Part shown: piece after piece, positions 42,287-50,546 of the stretch | How the letters are laid out: each line of letters starts with the position of its first letter | Numbering within the stretch: position 1 is the first letter of the stretch | From: Altererythrobacter lutimaris | Lineage (GTDB): Bacteria; Pseudomonadota; Alphaproteobacteria; Sphingomonadales; Sphingomonadaceae | Direction: 5' to 3' | Length of the DNA: 64,000 bases | Assembly (NCBI RefSeq): GCF_013371495.1 | Contig: NZ_JABWTA010000001.1 | Location: 2,020,693-2,084,692 of the forward strand | The notes under the pieces: model-generated | Databases searched by the model: none | What the model was told of the DNA's origin: nothing | Seen by the model: only the letters and a program-made list of their open reading frames with translations | Made by a program: the position numbers and the translations under genes

Positions 42287-44500
42287 TTACCAGATCCGGA
42301 TGCGTTCTTCCGGCGGCAGGTAAAGCTCGTGCTCCTCTGTCACATTGAACGCTTCATACCATGCATCCAGATGACGGACCGCATTGTTCACGCGGAATTC
42401 CCCGGGTGGATGGTTTGCAGTCATCACACGGTTGCGCAGACTCTCTTCACGCTCCATGCCGCGCCAGATCTGCCCAAAGCCGAGCAGGAAGCGCTGGTCG
42501 CCAGTTAGACCATCAATGACCGGTGCTTCTTCGCCATTCAGAGACAAGCGATAAGCCCGGTAGGCCATTTGCAGGCCGACCACGTCGCCGAGGGTTTCGC
42601 CCATGGATTGCGGGCCGCGCAAGCAGACCGGCCCTTCTACGCTGTCGACGGGGCAGTAGGCTTCGATGAATTCCGCCATGCGCGAAGCGAAGGCTTCAAA
42701 CCCCTTGCGGTCTTCATCCTGCCACCAATTGCGCAGCGCACCTTTGGCATCAAAGCGCGAGCCTTGATCGTCATAGCCATGACCGATTTCATGGCCGATC
42801 ACAGCACCGATCCCGCCATAATTGACCGCAGGGTCCGCGCTTGCATTGAAGAAAGGCGGCTGAAGGATCGCAGCCGGGAAGACAATGCGATTGGTCAGCG
42901 GCGAATAGTACGCGTTCACCGTTTGCGGCAACATGCCCCACTCGCTTGGATCAACCGGGGTGCCCAGCTTTGAGCGCGCATCTTCAAGCGCCCAACCGAT
43001 CGTCGCCATGCGGTTGGCGAGCGGGTTTTCCGGTGTGATGTCCAAGCCTTCATAGGTCTCGAACTCGTCGGGATAGCCGATCATCGCGACAAACCCGTCG
43101 AGCTTATCTTTGGCTTCCGCCAGAGTGGCATCTGTCATCCACTCATTCTCTTCGAGCGATGCAGCCATCGCAACGCGGAGATTGGTGACAAGCTCGTCCA
43201 TCTGCGCTTTGCTTGCCGGCGGGAAGTAGCGCTCGACATACAGCGCGCCCAATTGCTCGCCGAGTTGAGTTTCCACTTCGCCTATGCCGCGCTTCCATCG
43301 TTCACGCTGCTCTTCGCGCCCGGCAATAGTCCTCCCGGCAAACTCAAAATTCGCTGCATCGAGCTCGCTGGTCAGGACGTCCGCATTGCCTGAAAGGAAA
43401 CGCGCCGCCATGTAGGCCTTGATCGTTGCAAGCGGAGTTTCCGTCAGCAGTTCCATCATTGCAGGCAAGCCACCGCCCATCATACCGAGCTGCTTTTCCG
43501 TAAGGCCAAGCTGCTCGATTTCCTCAGGCGTTGGCGGCAATTGTGGTGCGAGGAAGCGTTCTTGCGTATCAAACTTCCCTGAAGCGAGAACGCTTTCAAT
43601 CGGGAAATCGCCTGCAAGTTCAACCAGCTCTTCCGGGCTCAGCACGTTGTAGCGCAGATCAGGGATGCGCATCATCTGACGCGCCCATTCCAGTTCAGCG
43701 ACCTTGTGTTCAAAGGCGTAAACCGCTTCAGCGGCACTGCGCGGCTCCTCGTATCCCGCTGCGGTGAGGAGCGTCGTGAGATAGTCGAGATAGGCCGCGC
43801 GAATTTTGAGATTGTTTTCTGAGTCGACGAGATAATAATCGCGATCAGGCAGGCCCATGCCGCTGAACCCGATGGAAACGGCATGCTCGGTCGGGTTGCG
43901 TGCATCAATCGTGACGCCAGCGCTAATCAAAGCAGGATAGCCCGGTGCTGAAAACAATTCTGCAAGACGTGCGAGATCGGGCGCCGTAAAAATTTCAGTC
44001 AAGTATGGCCGGGCTGGCGCAAGGCCGGTCGCGTCAATCGCGTCCATATCGACATAGGCGTTATACGCGTCGACGATACGGCGCGCAGCTGTGCCTGGGG
44101 CAGGATCGGAAGCAACAAGATCAGAGATCAGCGTTTCAACGTCGACTACAGATTTCTCGCGCAACAGATCAAAGGCGCCAAAGCGCTGGCGATCAGCCGG
44201 GATTTCGTTAGCAGCAATCCACTTGCCATTGACGTAGGCATTGAAATCGTCGCCCGGCGCGACTGAGCCATCGATCATGTCGAGGCCCACACCCCAAGTG
44301 CCGAAATCCATCGTCGGCACTGCAGTCGCACCTGCCGCTTCCGTCTCCGATGCGCCGGCCTTGCTTTCAATCCAGCTTGCATCGCTGTGATCGTGGCTGT
44401 GTGCATGGCCATCACCATGATCCGGCCCAGCTGCGATAGCGGGGCTTGCAAGCATCAACGCAAGCGCGCTCGTGCAGGCAGAAAGAAGAGGTTTTTTCAC
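42287..44500 (-). CDS. M13-family zinc metallopeptidase, exported
   Basis: A 737-residue neprilysin-type peptidase (PepO/M13). The start is GTG. A signal peptide ends near AIAAG, and a His/Asp-rich stretch (GPDHGDGHAHSHDHSD, residues 25-40) follows. The N-terminal M13 domain is long. The zinc site is AVIGHEIGHGYDDQGS near 565, and the third ligand region is MGETLGDVVGLQMAY near 625. It would act in the periplasm. The protein ends in RIRIW rather than the CxxW common in the family. Its terminator is clear. Confidence 0.94.
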   Translation of the reverse strand: MKKPLLSACTSALALMLASPAIAAGPDHGDGHAHSHDHSDASWIESKAGASETEAAGATAVPTMDFGTWGVGLDMIDGSVAPGDDFNAYVNGKWIAANEIPADRQRFGAFDLLREKSVVDVETLISDLVASDPAPGTAARRIVDAYNAYVDMDAIDATGLAPARPYLTEIFTAPDLARLAELFSAPGYPALISAGVTIDARNPTEHAVSIGFSGMGLPDRDYYLVDSENNLKIRAAYLDYLTTLLTAAGYEEPRSAAEAVYAFEHKVAELEWARQMMRIPDLRYNVLSPEELVELAGDFPIESVLASGKFDTQERFLAPQLPPTPEEIEQLGLTEKQLGMMGGGLPAMMELLTETPLATIKAYMAARFLSGNADVLTSELDAANFEFAGRTIAGREEQRERWKRGIGEVETQLGEQLGALYVERYFPPASKAQMDELVTNLRVAMAASLEENEWMTDATLAEAKDKLDGFVAMIGYPDEFETYEGLDITPENPLANRMATIGWALEDARSKLGTPVDPSEWGMLPQTVNAYYSPLTNRIVFPAAILQPPFFNASADPAVNYGGIGAVIGHEIGHGYDDQGSRFDAKGALRNWWQDEDRKGFEAFASRMAEFIEAYCPVDSVEGPVCLRGPQSMGETLGDVVGLQMAYRAYRLSLNGEEAPVIDGLTGDQRFLLGFGQIWRGMEREESLRNRVMTANHPPGEFRVNNAVRHLDAWYEAFNVTEEHELYLPPEERIRIW

Positions 44501-44653
44501 AGTTGAAAGTCCCGTTGATTAAGTGGCTTGCAGCGCTGAAACGCTGTGCATGAGGCGCTGCTTAGCGCGAGCCGACGCAAAACGGCACCCCTTCGTCGGA
44601 AATTCCTGCAGTTCATCGATAAACCGGCGCTGAACGTCGCGCTTTCAGCCTTT

Positions 44654-46582
44654 TCAGGCAGCCTCGCTGGATGCGAACTGCAAAGAGGCAAGCCGCGCAT
44701 AGAGCCCGCCAGCTTCGCTCAATTGCGCATGCGTGCCTTGCTCTACAATCGCGCCGTCCTCCAGCACGATAATCCGGTCAGCTTTGCGCACCGTGGCAAG
44801 CCGGTGCGCGATCACCAGCGTCGTGCGTTCTGTCATCAGCCGATCAAGCGCTTGCTGGACCAGCTGCTCGCTTTCCGCATCAAGCGCGCTGGTTGCTTCA
44901 TCGAGCAGCAGGATGGGCGTGTCGCGCAAGAGAGCGCGCGCAATCGCGATACGTTGCTGCTGGCCGCCTGAAAGCCGCGTGCCGCTTTCGCCGAGATAGG
45001 TGTCGAGACCTTCCGGCAGGTCGCGCAGGAATGTTTCTGCATTGGCAGCGCGCGCTGCGTCCCAGATTTCCTCCTCGCTCGCATCCCATTTGCCGTAGCG
45101 CAGGTTGTCGCGCGCATTGGCGCTGAACAACAAGCCGTCTTGCGGCACGAATGCCATGCGGGCGCGGACTTCAGCGGGGTCCGCTTTTGTCAGCGGCACC
45201 CCATCCAAACGGATTGTGCCTGCCTGCGGATCGTAGAATCGCTCAGCCAGCTGGAAGATCGTCGACTTGCCTGCTCCTGAAGGCCCGACGATTGCGACGG
45301 TTTCGCCCGGCTCAATCTCCAGCGAGAAGTTCTTCAGCGCAGGCACTTCGGGCCGTGTCGGATAGCGGAACGTCACATTGCGAAATGACAGGCTGCCGCG
45401 CGGTGGGTGAGGCAATTTCTCAGGCCGCGGCGGGGCTGCAATCGTGGGCATTGCGCTTAACAGCTCGTCCAAACGGCTTGCCGCCCCCGCACCGCGCAAC
45501 AGATCGCCATAAACTTCCGTCAGAGCGCCAAATGCTCCGGCGACCAAGCCGCCAGTGAGCACGAATGCAGCGATTGTACCGCCGGTTATTGTTCCTTCGC
45601 TGACTGCAATCGCACCGCGCCACATAACCAGCGTGATCCCGCCGAAGATCAGGAAAATCACAATCGACGTCATCGCAGCGCGCAGCAATATGCGCTTGCG
45701 AGCTGTCTCGAAGGTTGCTTCGACTGCATCGCCAAAGCGGCCAGCCTCACGGCTTTCCTGGTTGAAGCTCTGCACGATCTTCATGCCAGAAAGCACTTCT
45801 GTCACCATCGCGCCGACATCCGCCACCCGGTCCTGGCTTGAGCGCGAGACCGAGCGGATACGCCGCCCAAAGAATACAATCGGCAAGATGACAATCGGAA
45901 TGCCGATCAAAAGACCCAGCGTCAGCGTTGGCGCGAGCACCAGCAGCATGATAGTGCCGCCAATCGCCATCAGCGTGTTGCGCAAGGCAATAGAGACCGT
46001 TGTGCCGACAACCTGCTCGATAATAGCCGTGTCCGACGTCATCCGGCTGGAGATTTCCTTGGGGCTGTTCTCTTCGTAGAAACCGGGGGCGAGCCGCAGA
46101 AGATTGGTCTGCACCTGGCGGCGGATATCGGCCACGACACGCTCGCCGATCCAGCTGACGAAATAGAACCGCAATGCAGTACTGATCCCCAGTACGACCA
46201 CGATCATCAGCAGGTACTGAAACGCCTCCGCAATCTGTGCGGGGTCGGCCGAGCCGCCAAACGCATCATCGATGATCACTTTAAAGCGCCACGGAATCGC
46301 CAGCGTTGCGCCGGCGGTCACCAGCAATGCGGCAAAAGCGAGCATGATCTGCGTGGGATATTGCGCAGCTGCTGAAAAGATCATCTTCAGCGGACCAAGC
46401 GTCTTGGCCTTGGGAGCGTCATCCTCTTCACTGTCAATGGCGCTGTCCGGCTCATCATCGCCAGTAAGCAGGTTCACGGCATCTGCCGCGCCTTTAAGAG
46501 CTTCCTCGCCAGTGAGCGACGGATTGCTTTCCGCCTCGTTTTGCCCATGCGCCCCGACCATTTTATCCGATTTCCCGTCCAT
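44654..46582 (-). CDS. ABC exporter, fused permease and ATPase (MsbA-like)
   Basis: A 642-residue half-transporter working as a dimer. An acidic cytoplasmic leader of about 75 residues is followed by six membrane helices (about 80-370). The ATPase has Walker A VGPSGAGKST near 438, signature RLSGGQQQRIAIARALL near 540, and Walker B ILLLDEATSALD. The core sequence resembles lipid A and multidrug exporters. The substrate is unknown. The leader is unusual for MsbA. Confidence 0.93.
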   Translation of the reverse strand: MDGKSDKMVGAHGQNEAESNPSLTGEEALKGAADAVNLLTGDDEPDSAIDSEEDDAPKAKTLGPLKMIFSAAAQYPTQIMLAFAALLVTAGATLAIPWRFKVIIDDAFGGSADPAQIAEAFQYLLMIVVVLGISTALRFYFVSWIGERVVADIRRQVQTNLLRLAPGFYEENSPKEISSRMTSDTAIIEQVVGTTVSIALRNTLMAIGGTIMLLVLAPTLTLGLLIGIPIVILPIVFFGRRIRSVSRSSQDRVADVGAMVTEVLSGMKIVQSFNQESREAGRFGDAVEATFETARKRILLRAAMTSIVIFLIFGGITLVMWRGAIAVSEGTITGGTIAAFVLTGGLVAGAFGALTEVYGDLLRGAGAASRLDELLSAMPTIAAPPRPEKLPHPPRGSLSFRNVTFRYPTRPEVPALKNFSLEIEPGETVAIVGPSGAGKSTIFQLAERFYDPQAGTIRLDGVPLTKADPAEVRARMAFVPQDGLLFSANARDNLRYGKWDASEEEIWDAARAANAETFLRDLPEGLDTYLGESGTRLSGGQQQRIAIARALLRDTPILLLDEATSALDAESEQLVQQALDRLMTERTTLVIAHRLATVRKADRIIVLEDGAIVEQGTHAQLSEAGGLYARLASLQFASSEAA

Positions 46583-46682
46583 TGCTTAACGGACCTAGCG
46601 ATTTGCCCAGCGAATTACACCTGCAAAATCAGCAACAGATATGCATCACCTTTGTGCTGTTTTGGCCCATATTCAGCTATTG

Positions 46683-46691
46683 TGCATTGCA
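46683..46691. promoter_or_regulatory. Candidate PhaR-type operator upstream of phaZ
   Basis: TGCATTGCA (TGC-N3-GCA) sits in TTGTGCATTGCAACATAA, resembling the TGC/GCA boxes bound by the PHB-responsive repressor PhaR near phasin genes of alphaproteobacteria. It lies 83 nt before the phaZ start, in the divergent gap with the ABC exporter. Confidence 0.4.
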
Positions 46692-46774
46692 ACATAAGCA
46701 TAAAAGGGCCACGTAAGATCAGAAATCGCCCGCAATGAGGCGCAAGAACGGGAAAAACAGCAGGGGAATTCGCA

Positions 46775-48031
46775 TTGCTTTACCACGCCTATGAACTCCA
46801 GCGCAGCTGGCTCAACTCCGCGAGCGCCTGGGCCTCTATCAGTGCAGAGGTGCTAAGCAATCCGGCCAATCCCTGGGGTTATACCGGCATTGGACCCATG
46901 GCAGCGAGCGCGCTCGACGTCTTCGCGCATGCAACGGCCAACTACGAAAAGCCGGCTTTCGGCATTACAGAAGTCGAAGTTGACGGCCAATTGCTCCCTG
47001 TCATCGAATCGACTGTGCTCAACCGCCCCTTTGGCGATTTGAAGCGTTTCAAAGTCGATGGCGTAGACGTGGTCGACGGGCAACGCACCCATGCACGTCC
47101 GAAACTCCTGATCGTTGCGCCAATGAGCGGCCACTATGCGACACTGCTGCGCGGAACGGTCCGCCGCATGCTTCAAAGCGCGGAAGTCTACATTACCGAC
47201 TGGGCCGATGCGAAGACCGTGCCGGTCCATGAAGGGCATTTCGATCTCGATGACTATATCGATTACCTGATCGAGTTCCTGCAACATATCGAAGCGCAAG
47301 ACCCCGGCAGTCGTCCGCATATGATGGCGGTGTGCCAGCCTTCAGTGCCAGCCTTTGCCGCAACCGCGCTGATGAACCTGCACAAGGATCCGGCAACGCC
47401 GCTAACTCTCACAATGATGGGCGGCCCTATCGACACGCGCGAGAGCCCGACGACGGTCAATAACCTCGCGATGGAGCGTCCCATTGAATGGTTCCGCCAA
47501 TCCGTCATCGCAACCGTGCCGATGAACCATCGCGGCGCAGGCCGCAAAGTCTATCCCGGATTCCTGCAGCTTTCAGGTTTCATGAGCATGAATCTCGGCA
47601 GCCACATGATGAGCCATTATGAGATGTTCAAGCATCTCAATGCGGGCGATGAGGAAAGCGCACAGGCGACCAAGGATTTCTACGACGAATATCGCGCGGT
47701 TTGCGACATGACAGCAGAGTTCTATCTCCAAACGGTCGAAGAAGTGTTCCAGACGCACTCGATCCCTAATGGCGAATTCCGCCACAAAGGCGAGCTGGTC
47801 GACATCACGAAGATCACCGATACCGCGCTGCTTGCGATTGAAGGCGAGCGCGACGATATTTCAGGCCTCGGCCAGACCAAGGCCGCGCTTGATCTGTGCC
47901 CTAAGCTGAAGGCTTCGCAAAAACGCTATTACATGGCGGAAGGCGCAGGCCATTACGGCATCTTCAACGGCAGCAAATGGCGGAGCAAAGTCGCACCGGT
48001 CGTCGAAGAATGGATGGCGAAGCACGGTTGA
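46775..48031 (+). CDS. phaZ: Intracellular poly(3-hydroxybutyrate) depolymerase
   Basis: A 418-residue alpha/beta-hydrolase that mobilises native PHB granules. MLYHAYELQRSWL is the typical N-terminus. The nucleophile region is MMAVCQPSVPAFA near 190 (Cys in place of Ser), with Asp in IEGERDDISGLGQT and His in EGAGHYGIFNGSKWR near the end. The start is TTG, preceded by AGGGGAA at good spacing. Products would feed the thiolases and hydratases in this window. Confidence 0.93.
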   Translation: MLYHAYELQRSWLNSASAWASISAEVLSNPANPWGYTGIGPMAASALDVFAHATANYEKPAFGITEVEVDGQLLPVIESTVLNRPFGDLKRFKVDGVDVVDGQRTHARPKLLIVAPMSGHYATLLRGTVRRMLQSAEVYITDWADAKTVPVHEGHFDLDDYIDYLIEFLQHIEAQDPGSRPHMMAVCQPSVPAFAATALMNLHKDPATPLTLTMMGGPIDTRESPTTVNNLAMERPIEWFRQSVIATVPMNHRGAGRKVYPGFLQLSGFMSMNLGSHMMSHYEMFKHLNAGDEESAQATKDFYDEYRAVCDMTAEFYLQTVEEVFQTHSIPNGEFRHKGELVDITKITDTALLAIEGERDDISGLGQTKAALDLCPKLKASQKRYYMAEGAGHYGIFNGSKWRSKVAPVVEEWMAKHG

Positions 48032-48109
48032 GTGCGTCCAAGTTGAAAGGTCAGCTAGCGACTCATTTGCGGACATTGACGCGAAGTCGCCTTTTGGCGA
48101 TCAAGCGGC

Positions 48110-48331
48110 ATGTATATCGACAAAGCCTACGACCAACGTGAGGAACTATCAGACCGTGATCTTGAGAGGCTTCTGGCTGCCTTGCGGGATGAAGTGGAGC
48201 GCTATCGATACGCTATACGTAACTACCCGCCTGATCGCATGGAGAAGCACGGTAAACCGTTTCTCGCGAAGCTAGAAAAGCGAGTGGCCATAGTGCAAAG
48301 AGTTGTCAAAAGCCGAGGCTTGCAATCCTGA
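48110..48331 (+). CDS. Small hypothetical protein, charged and helical
   Basis: A 73-residue protein of unknown family: MYIDKAYDQREELSDRDLE, then an Arg/Glu-rich helix (LAALRDEVERYRYAIRNY), then KPFLAKLEKRVAIVQRVV. It has no signal or membrane segment. Its codon use looks less GC-biased than its neighbours, it has no clear ribosome site and it stands alone. It lies in the likely accessory stretch. Confidence 0.5.
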   Translation: MYIDKAYDQREELSDRDLERLLAALRDEVERYRYAIRNYPPDRMEKHGKPFLAKLEKRVAIVQRVVKSRGLQS

Positions 48332-48348
48332 AGGCTCAATTGGCCGAC

Positions 48349-48375
48349 CGTCCGCTTTCCACCCAGAAACGGACG
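48349..48375. repeat. Short hairpin repeat, copy 1
   Basis: CGTCCG (48349-48354) pairs with CGGACG (48370-48375), extended by TTTC/GAAA. The core GTCCGCTTTCCACCC (48350-48364) recurs in the same orientation at 49406-49420, so the two copies bracket the PhyH gene. The 189-bp gap holds nothing else that I recognise. Confidence 0.7.
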
Positions 48376-48520
48376 TTCGACTGACGACCCAGTTGCAGAC
48401 TTAGCGAAGCGGTTACCGAAGAGCTGAAAGCAGCCATCATTACGTATTTGACCTCAGAGAAAGCGTGCTGCATCTCCGCAATCCGAATTCTTCAGTAATC
48501 TATAGCGCTGACTATCCAGC

Positions 48521-49303
48521 CTAGCCGTCAATTCGCTCGGCGACTTCCGCTCGCGGAAATCTGCATGTTGGCATCATCCGTGCTTTATTTGACGAATTCG
48601 GTGCCGGGGTGTGCAGTAAGCGCAAATCCATGAGGTATACGTCGCCGACACAACCTGTCAGTTCAATTACTTTCAGTTCGACTTCTCCCACTCGTCCCGC
48701 CGTCTCCGCTAGGTCAGTCATCGCAGGGGTCTCAGAGTGAAAGAGCCTAGCGAAGAACCCTTCTTGCCGGAGATGGTCCTTCACCTGTTTGGAAGACAAG
48801 ACAGAGTGCTCGCTCAACAATCGGTGTGAACCCTCGACCACAAGCGTCGCTCCGCCTTGCGGTTCGACATCGTCGAGGAAAGTAAATGCTTGTAATCCAG
48901 GTGTAGTTCGCTCTGCGAACTTGGGTAGGTCGGTGTGCCACACATCGCTTGGGATCGACCAACCCTCATGGCTTGGTAATGAGAAAAGAAGTTGTTGTCC
49001 TGGCGGCAATGGCGTCACTCGCGCACCAATCAGCTCTTCTATTATCGACGTGAGGCGATCACCGACCAACTCGGGAAATTCGTTCGATCTGTTCAGCTTG
49101 TTTAGCGCTTTGCGAAATGTTTTCGGCACGCCAAATTTGCCAGGCGCTTTGACCCACCCCTCAGCGGAGTAGAGGCTGTGTTCTTCAGCCAGCTCCAGCA
49201 CCATGCTGTGGGCAATTTGAGCCTGCTCAGGTGCAACTAGCCCCTCAAGCTTTGCTATGCCCTTCTGTCGAAGTGCACTTCGTATTTGATGCAAATTCTC
49301 CAT
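48521..49303 (-). CDS. PhyH-type Fe(II)/2-oxoglutarate dioxygenase
   Basis: A 260-residue putative dioxygenase of the phytanoyl-CoA dioxygenase family. Iron ligands are likely the HxD in VWHTDLPKF and the distal His in DLRLLHTPAPNSS, with the Arg of NKARMM about 10 residues later for 2-oxoglutarate. The substrate is unknown: relatives hydroxylate lipids, amino acids or natural products. I start at ATG 49303. An extension to 49423 would read through an intergenic repeat and looks spurious. Base composition appears more AT-rich than in neighbouring genes, suggesting transfer. Confidence 0.72.
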   Translation of the reverse strand: MENLHQIRSALRQKGIAKLEGLVAPEQAQIAHSMVLELAEEHSLYSAEGWVKAPGKFGVPKTFRKALNKLNRSNEFPELVGDRLTSIIEELIGARVTPLPPGQQLLFSLPSHEGWSIPSDVWHTDLPKFAERTTPGLQAFTFLDDVEPQGGATLVVEGSHRLLSEHSVLSSKQVKDHLRQEGFFARLFHSETPAMTDLAETAGRVGEVELKVIELTGCVGDVYLMDLRLLHTPAPNSSNKARMMPTCRFPRAEVAERIDG

Positions 49304-49427
49304 CAAAAGTAACCTACTATCGAGCTCGCATCTTCGCCAACAAGAAGGACAAATCAACGCCGTGACGTTCTGAAATGCAAAATCGAAAGGCTGAATTACA
49401 GCCATGTCCGCTTTCCACCCCATAATC

Positions 49428-49499
49428 CGTCATCCTGAACTTGTTTCAGGATAACAGCTTCAACGGCCAGGGTTATACTGAAACGAGTTCAGCATGACG
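49428..49499. repeat. 72-bp imperfect palindrome
   Basis: CGTCATCCTGAACTTGTTTCAG (49428-49449) is the near inverse of CTGAAACGAGTTCAGCATGACG (49478-49499), and the inner GATAAC/GTTAT also pair. It is of a REP-like intergenic type. Confidence 0.85.
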
Positions 49500-49650
49500 A
49501 CAGTTACAACCGCTCCGCATCCACCAACATTTCCTACATTGGCACTGCGCGCTAACCCGGCGCAGCTCTTTGAAACTGTCGATCTCCCTCTCGCGCTAGC
49601 CGAAAACCGCTCCTAGAACTGCCTCGCGAGTTTTGCAAAAATAGGAAAAG

Positions 49651-49749
49651 TGTCAACTTTGTTGGAAGGACCAAAAACGGCAGAATACTGGGGGTTTGAG
49701 GCCGATTTGACAAAGTTGACAGGTGTCAACTTCGTCAACTTTGTTGGAA
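49651..49749. repeat. GTCAACTTTGTTGGA direct and inverted repeats
   Basis: TGTCAACTTTGTTGGA at 49651-49666 is repeated at 49733-49748 (first base differs). Between them TTGACAAAGTTGAC is inverted, and GTTGAC-AGGT-GTCAAC (49715-49730) is a perfect palindrome. It lies just past the DUF4126 stop codon. Confidence 0.75.
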
Positions 49750-49773
49750 ATGCTTTTCGCCGCAAAAATCCGG

Positions 49774-50373
49774 CTAAGGCTCTGCTTTAGGCGTTCGGAA
49801 GAACAATCGCTTGATCACACGCCGCGCCCACATGAGCAGCAAAACCACCAGCACCAGCAGAACCAGCGCAATCCCGCCCGCTACGACCGGATATTCGTAC
49901 GCTAAGTAAAGCAAGCCAATCGTCGCGACATCCTCCACGCTAGACATTGCGACATTGCTGACCGGCTCTGGCGAGGTGTTCACGACTGCACGCGCGCTCG
50001 CTTTGCCGCCATGTGCAAGGAAGCTCGCCCCGCCGCCTAGCAGGAACGCGATAACCTGCATCGCCGGATCGGATGGATCGACAATGGCGAGGGCTAGCAA
50101 TGCGCCGCCAACCGGCCGCACCAGTGTGTGCACCGTGTCCCACGCGCTGTCGAGCCACATGACTTTGTCTGCGAAGAACTCCGCCAATGCTCCTATCGCT
50201 GCAATGCCGATGACCCAGGGATTGCCGAGGACAGCAAGGCTCTCCAGATGTTCGGGCAAAGGCAGGACGTCCGCCCGCATCGCGACACCGGTTGCAAAGA
50301 TGCACAAATAGAGCCGCCAGCCGCTCAACAAGCTGACACTTCCTGCGATCCCGATGATTTCCATGATCCCCAT
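49774..50373 (-). CDS. DUF4126-family membrane protein
   Basis: A 199-residue membrane protein of unknown function. It has about five hydrophobic helices, a Gly-rich SVSLLSGWRLYLCIFATGV N-terminus, the LAEFFADKVMWLDSAWDTVH segment near 75 that marks the family, and a basic C-terminal tail. The start could be ATG 50373 or 50364. A terminator upstream separates it from the thiolase gene. Confidence 0.85.
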   Translation of the reverse strand: MGIMEIIGIAGSVSLLSGWRLYLCIFATGVAMRADVLPLPEHLESLAVLGNPWVIGIAAIGALAEFFADKVMWLDSAWDTVHTLVRPVGGALLALAIVDPSDPAMQVIAFLLGGGASFLAHGGKASARAVVNTSPEPVSNVAMSSVEDVATIGLLYLAYEYPVVAGGIALVLLVLVVLLLMWARRVIKRLFFRTPKAEP

Positions 50374-50405
50374 GGCTGAGAGTGTAGCCACAAACGCTCG
50401 CAAAG

Positions 50406-50441
50406 AAAAAGGCGGCGCAAGAATCCTCCCGCACCGCCTTT
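50406..50441 (-). terminator. Terminator between thiolase and DUF4126 genes
   Basis: On the minus strand AAAGGCGGTGC (50441-50431) pairs with GCGCCGCCTTT (50418-50408), followed by TTTTTC. It is about 106 bp past the thiolase stop and upstream of the DUF4126 start. Confidence 0.75.
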
Positions 50442-50546
50442 GAATTCTTGATAACGGCAGTCAAAGCGCGACTGCGCGTCGGCCGTTAGGCCGCCCCCGC
50501 GGAGGTGGCGCGCCCTGCGCGCCTACCGCGAGCGCAAAAGACTCAA

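Larger units (their letters stand above)
49304..49773. other. 470-bp intergenic stretch with repeats and a gene-like remnant
   Basis: It holds the second GTCCGCTTTCCACCC copy (49406), a 72-bp palindrome (49428-49499) and the GTCAACTTTGTTGGA repeats (49651-49749). A 40-codon open frame on plus (49494-49616) reads PTFPTLALRANPAQLFETVD and resembles the tail of a protein, perhaps a decayed gene. No complete gene is seen. Confidence 0.7.

Noticed and set aside
49304-49423. 40-residue extension of the PhyH-type protein
   Set aside because: It translates a repeated intergenic sequence (GTCCGCTTTCCACCC). Conserved protein sequence begins after ATG 49303.
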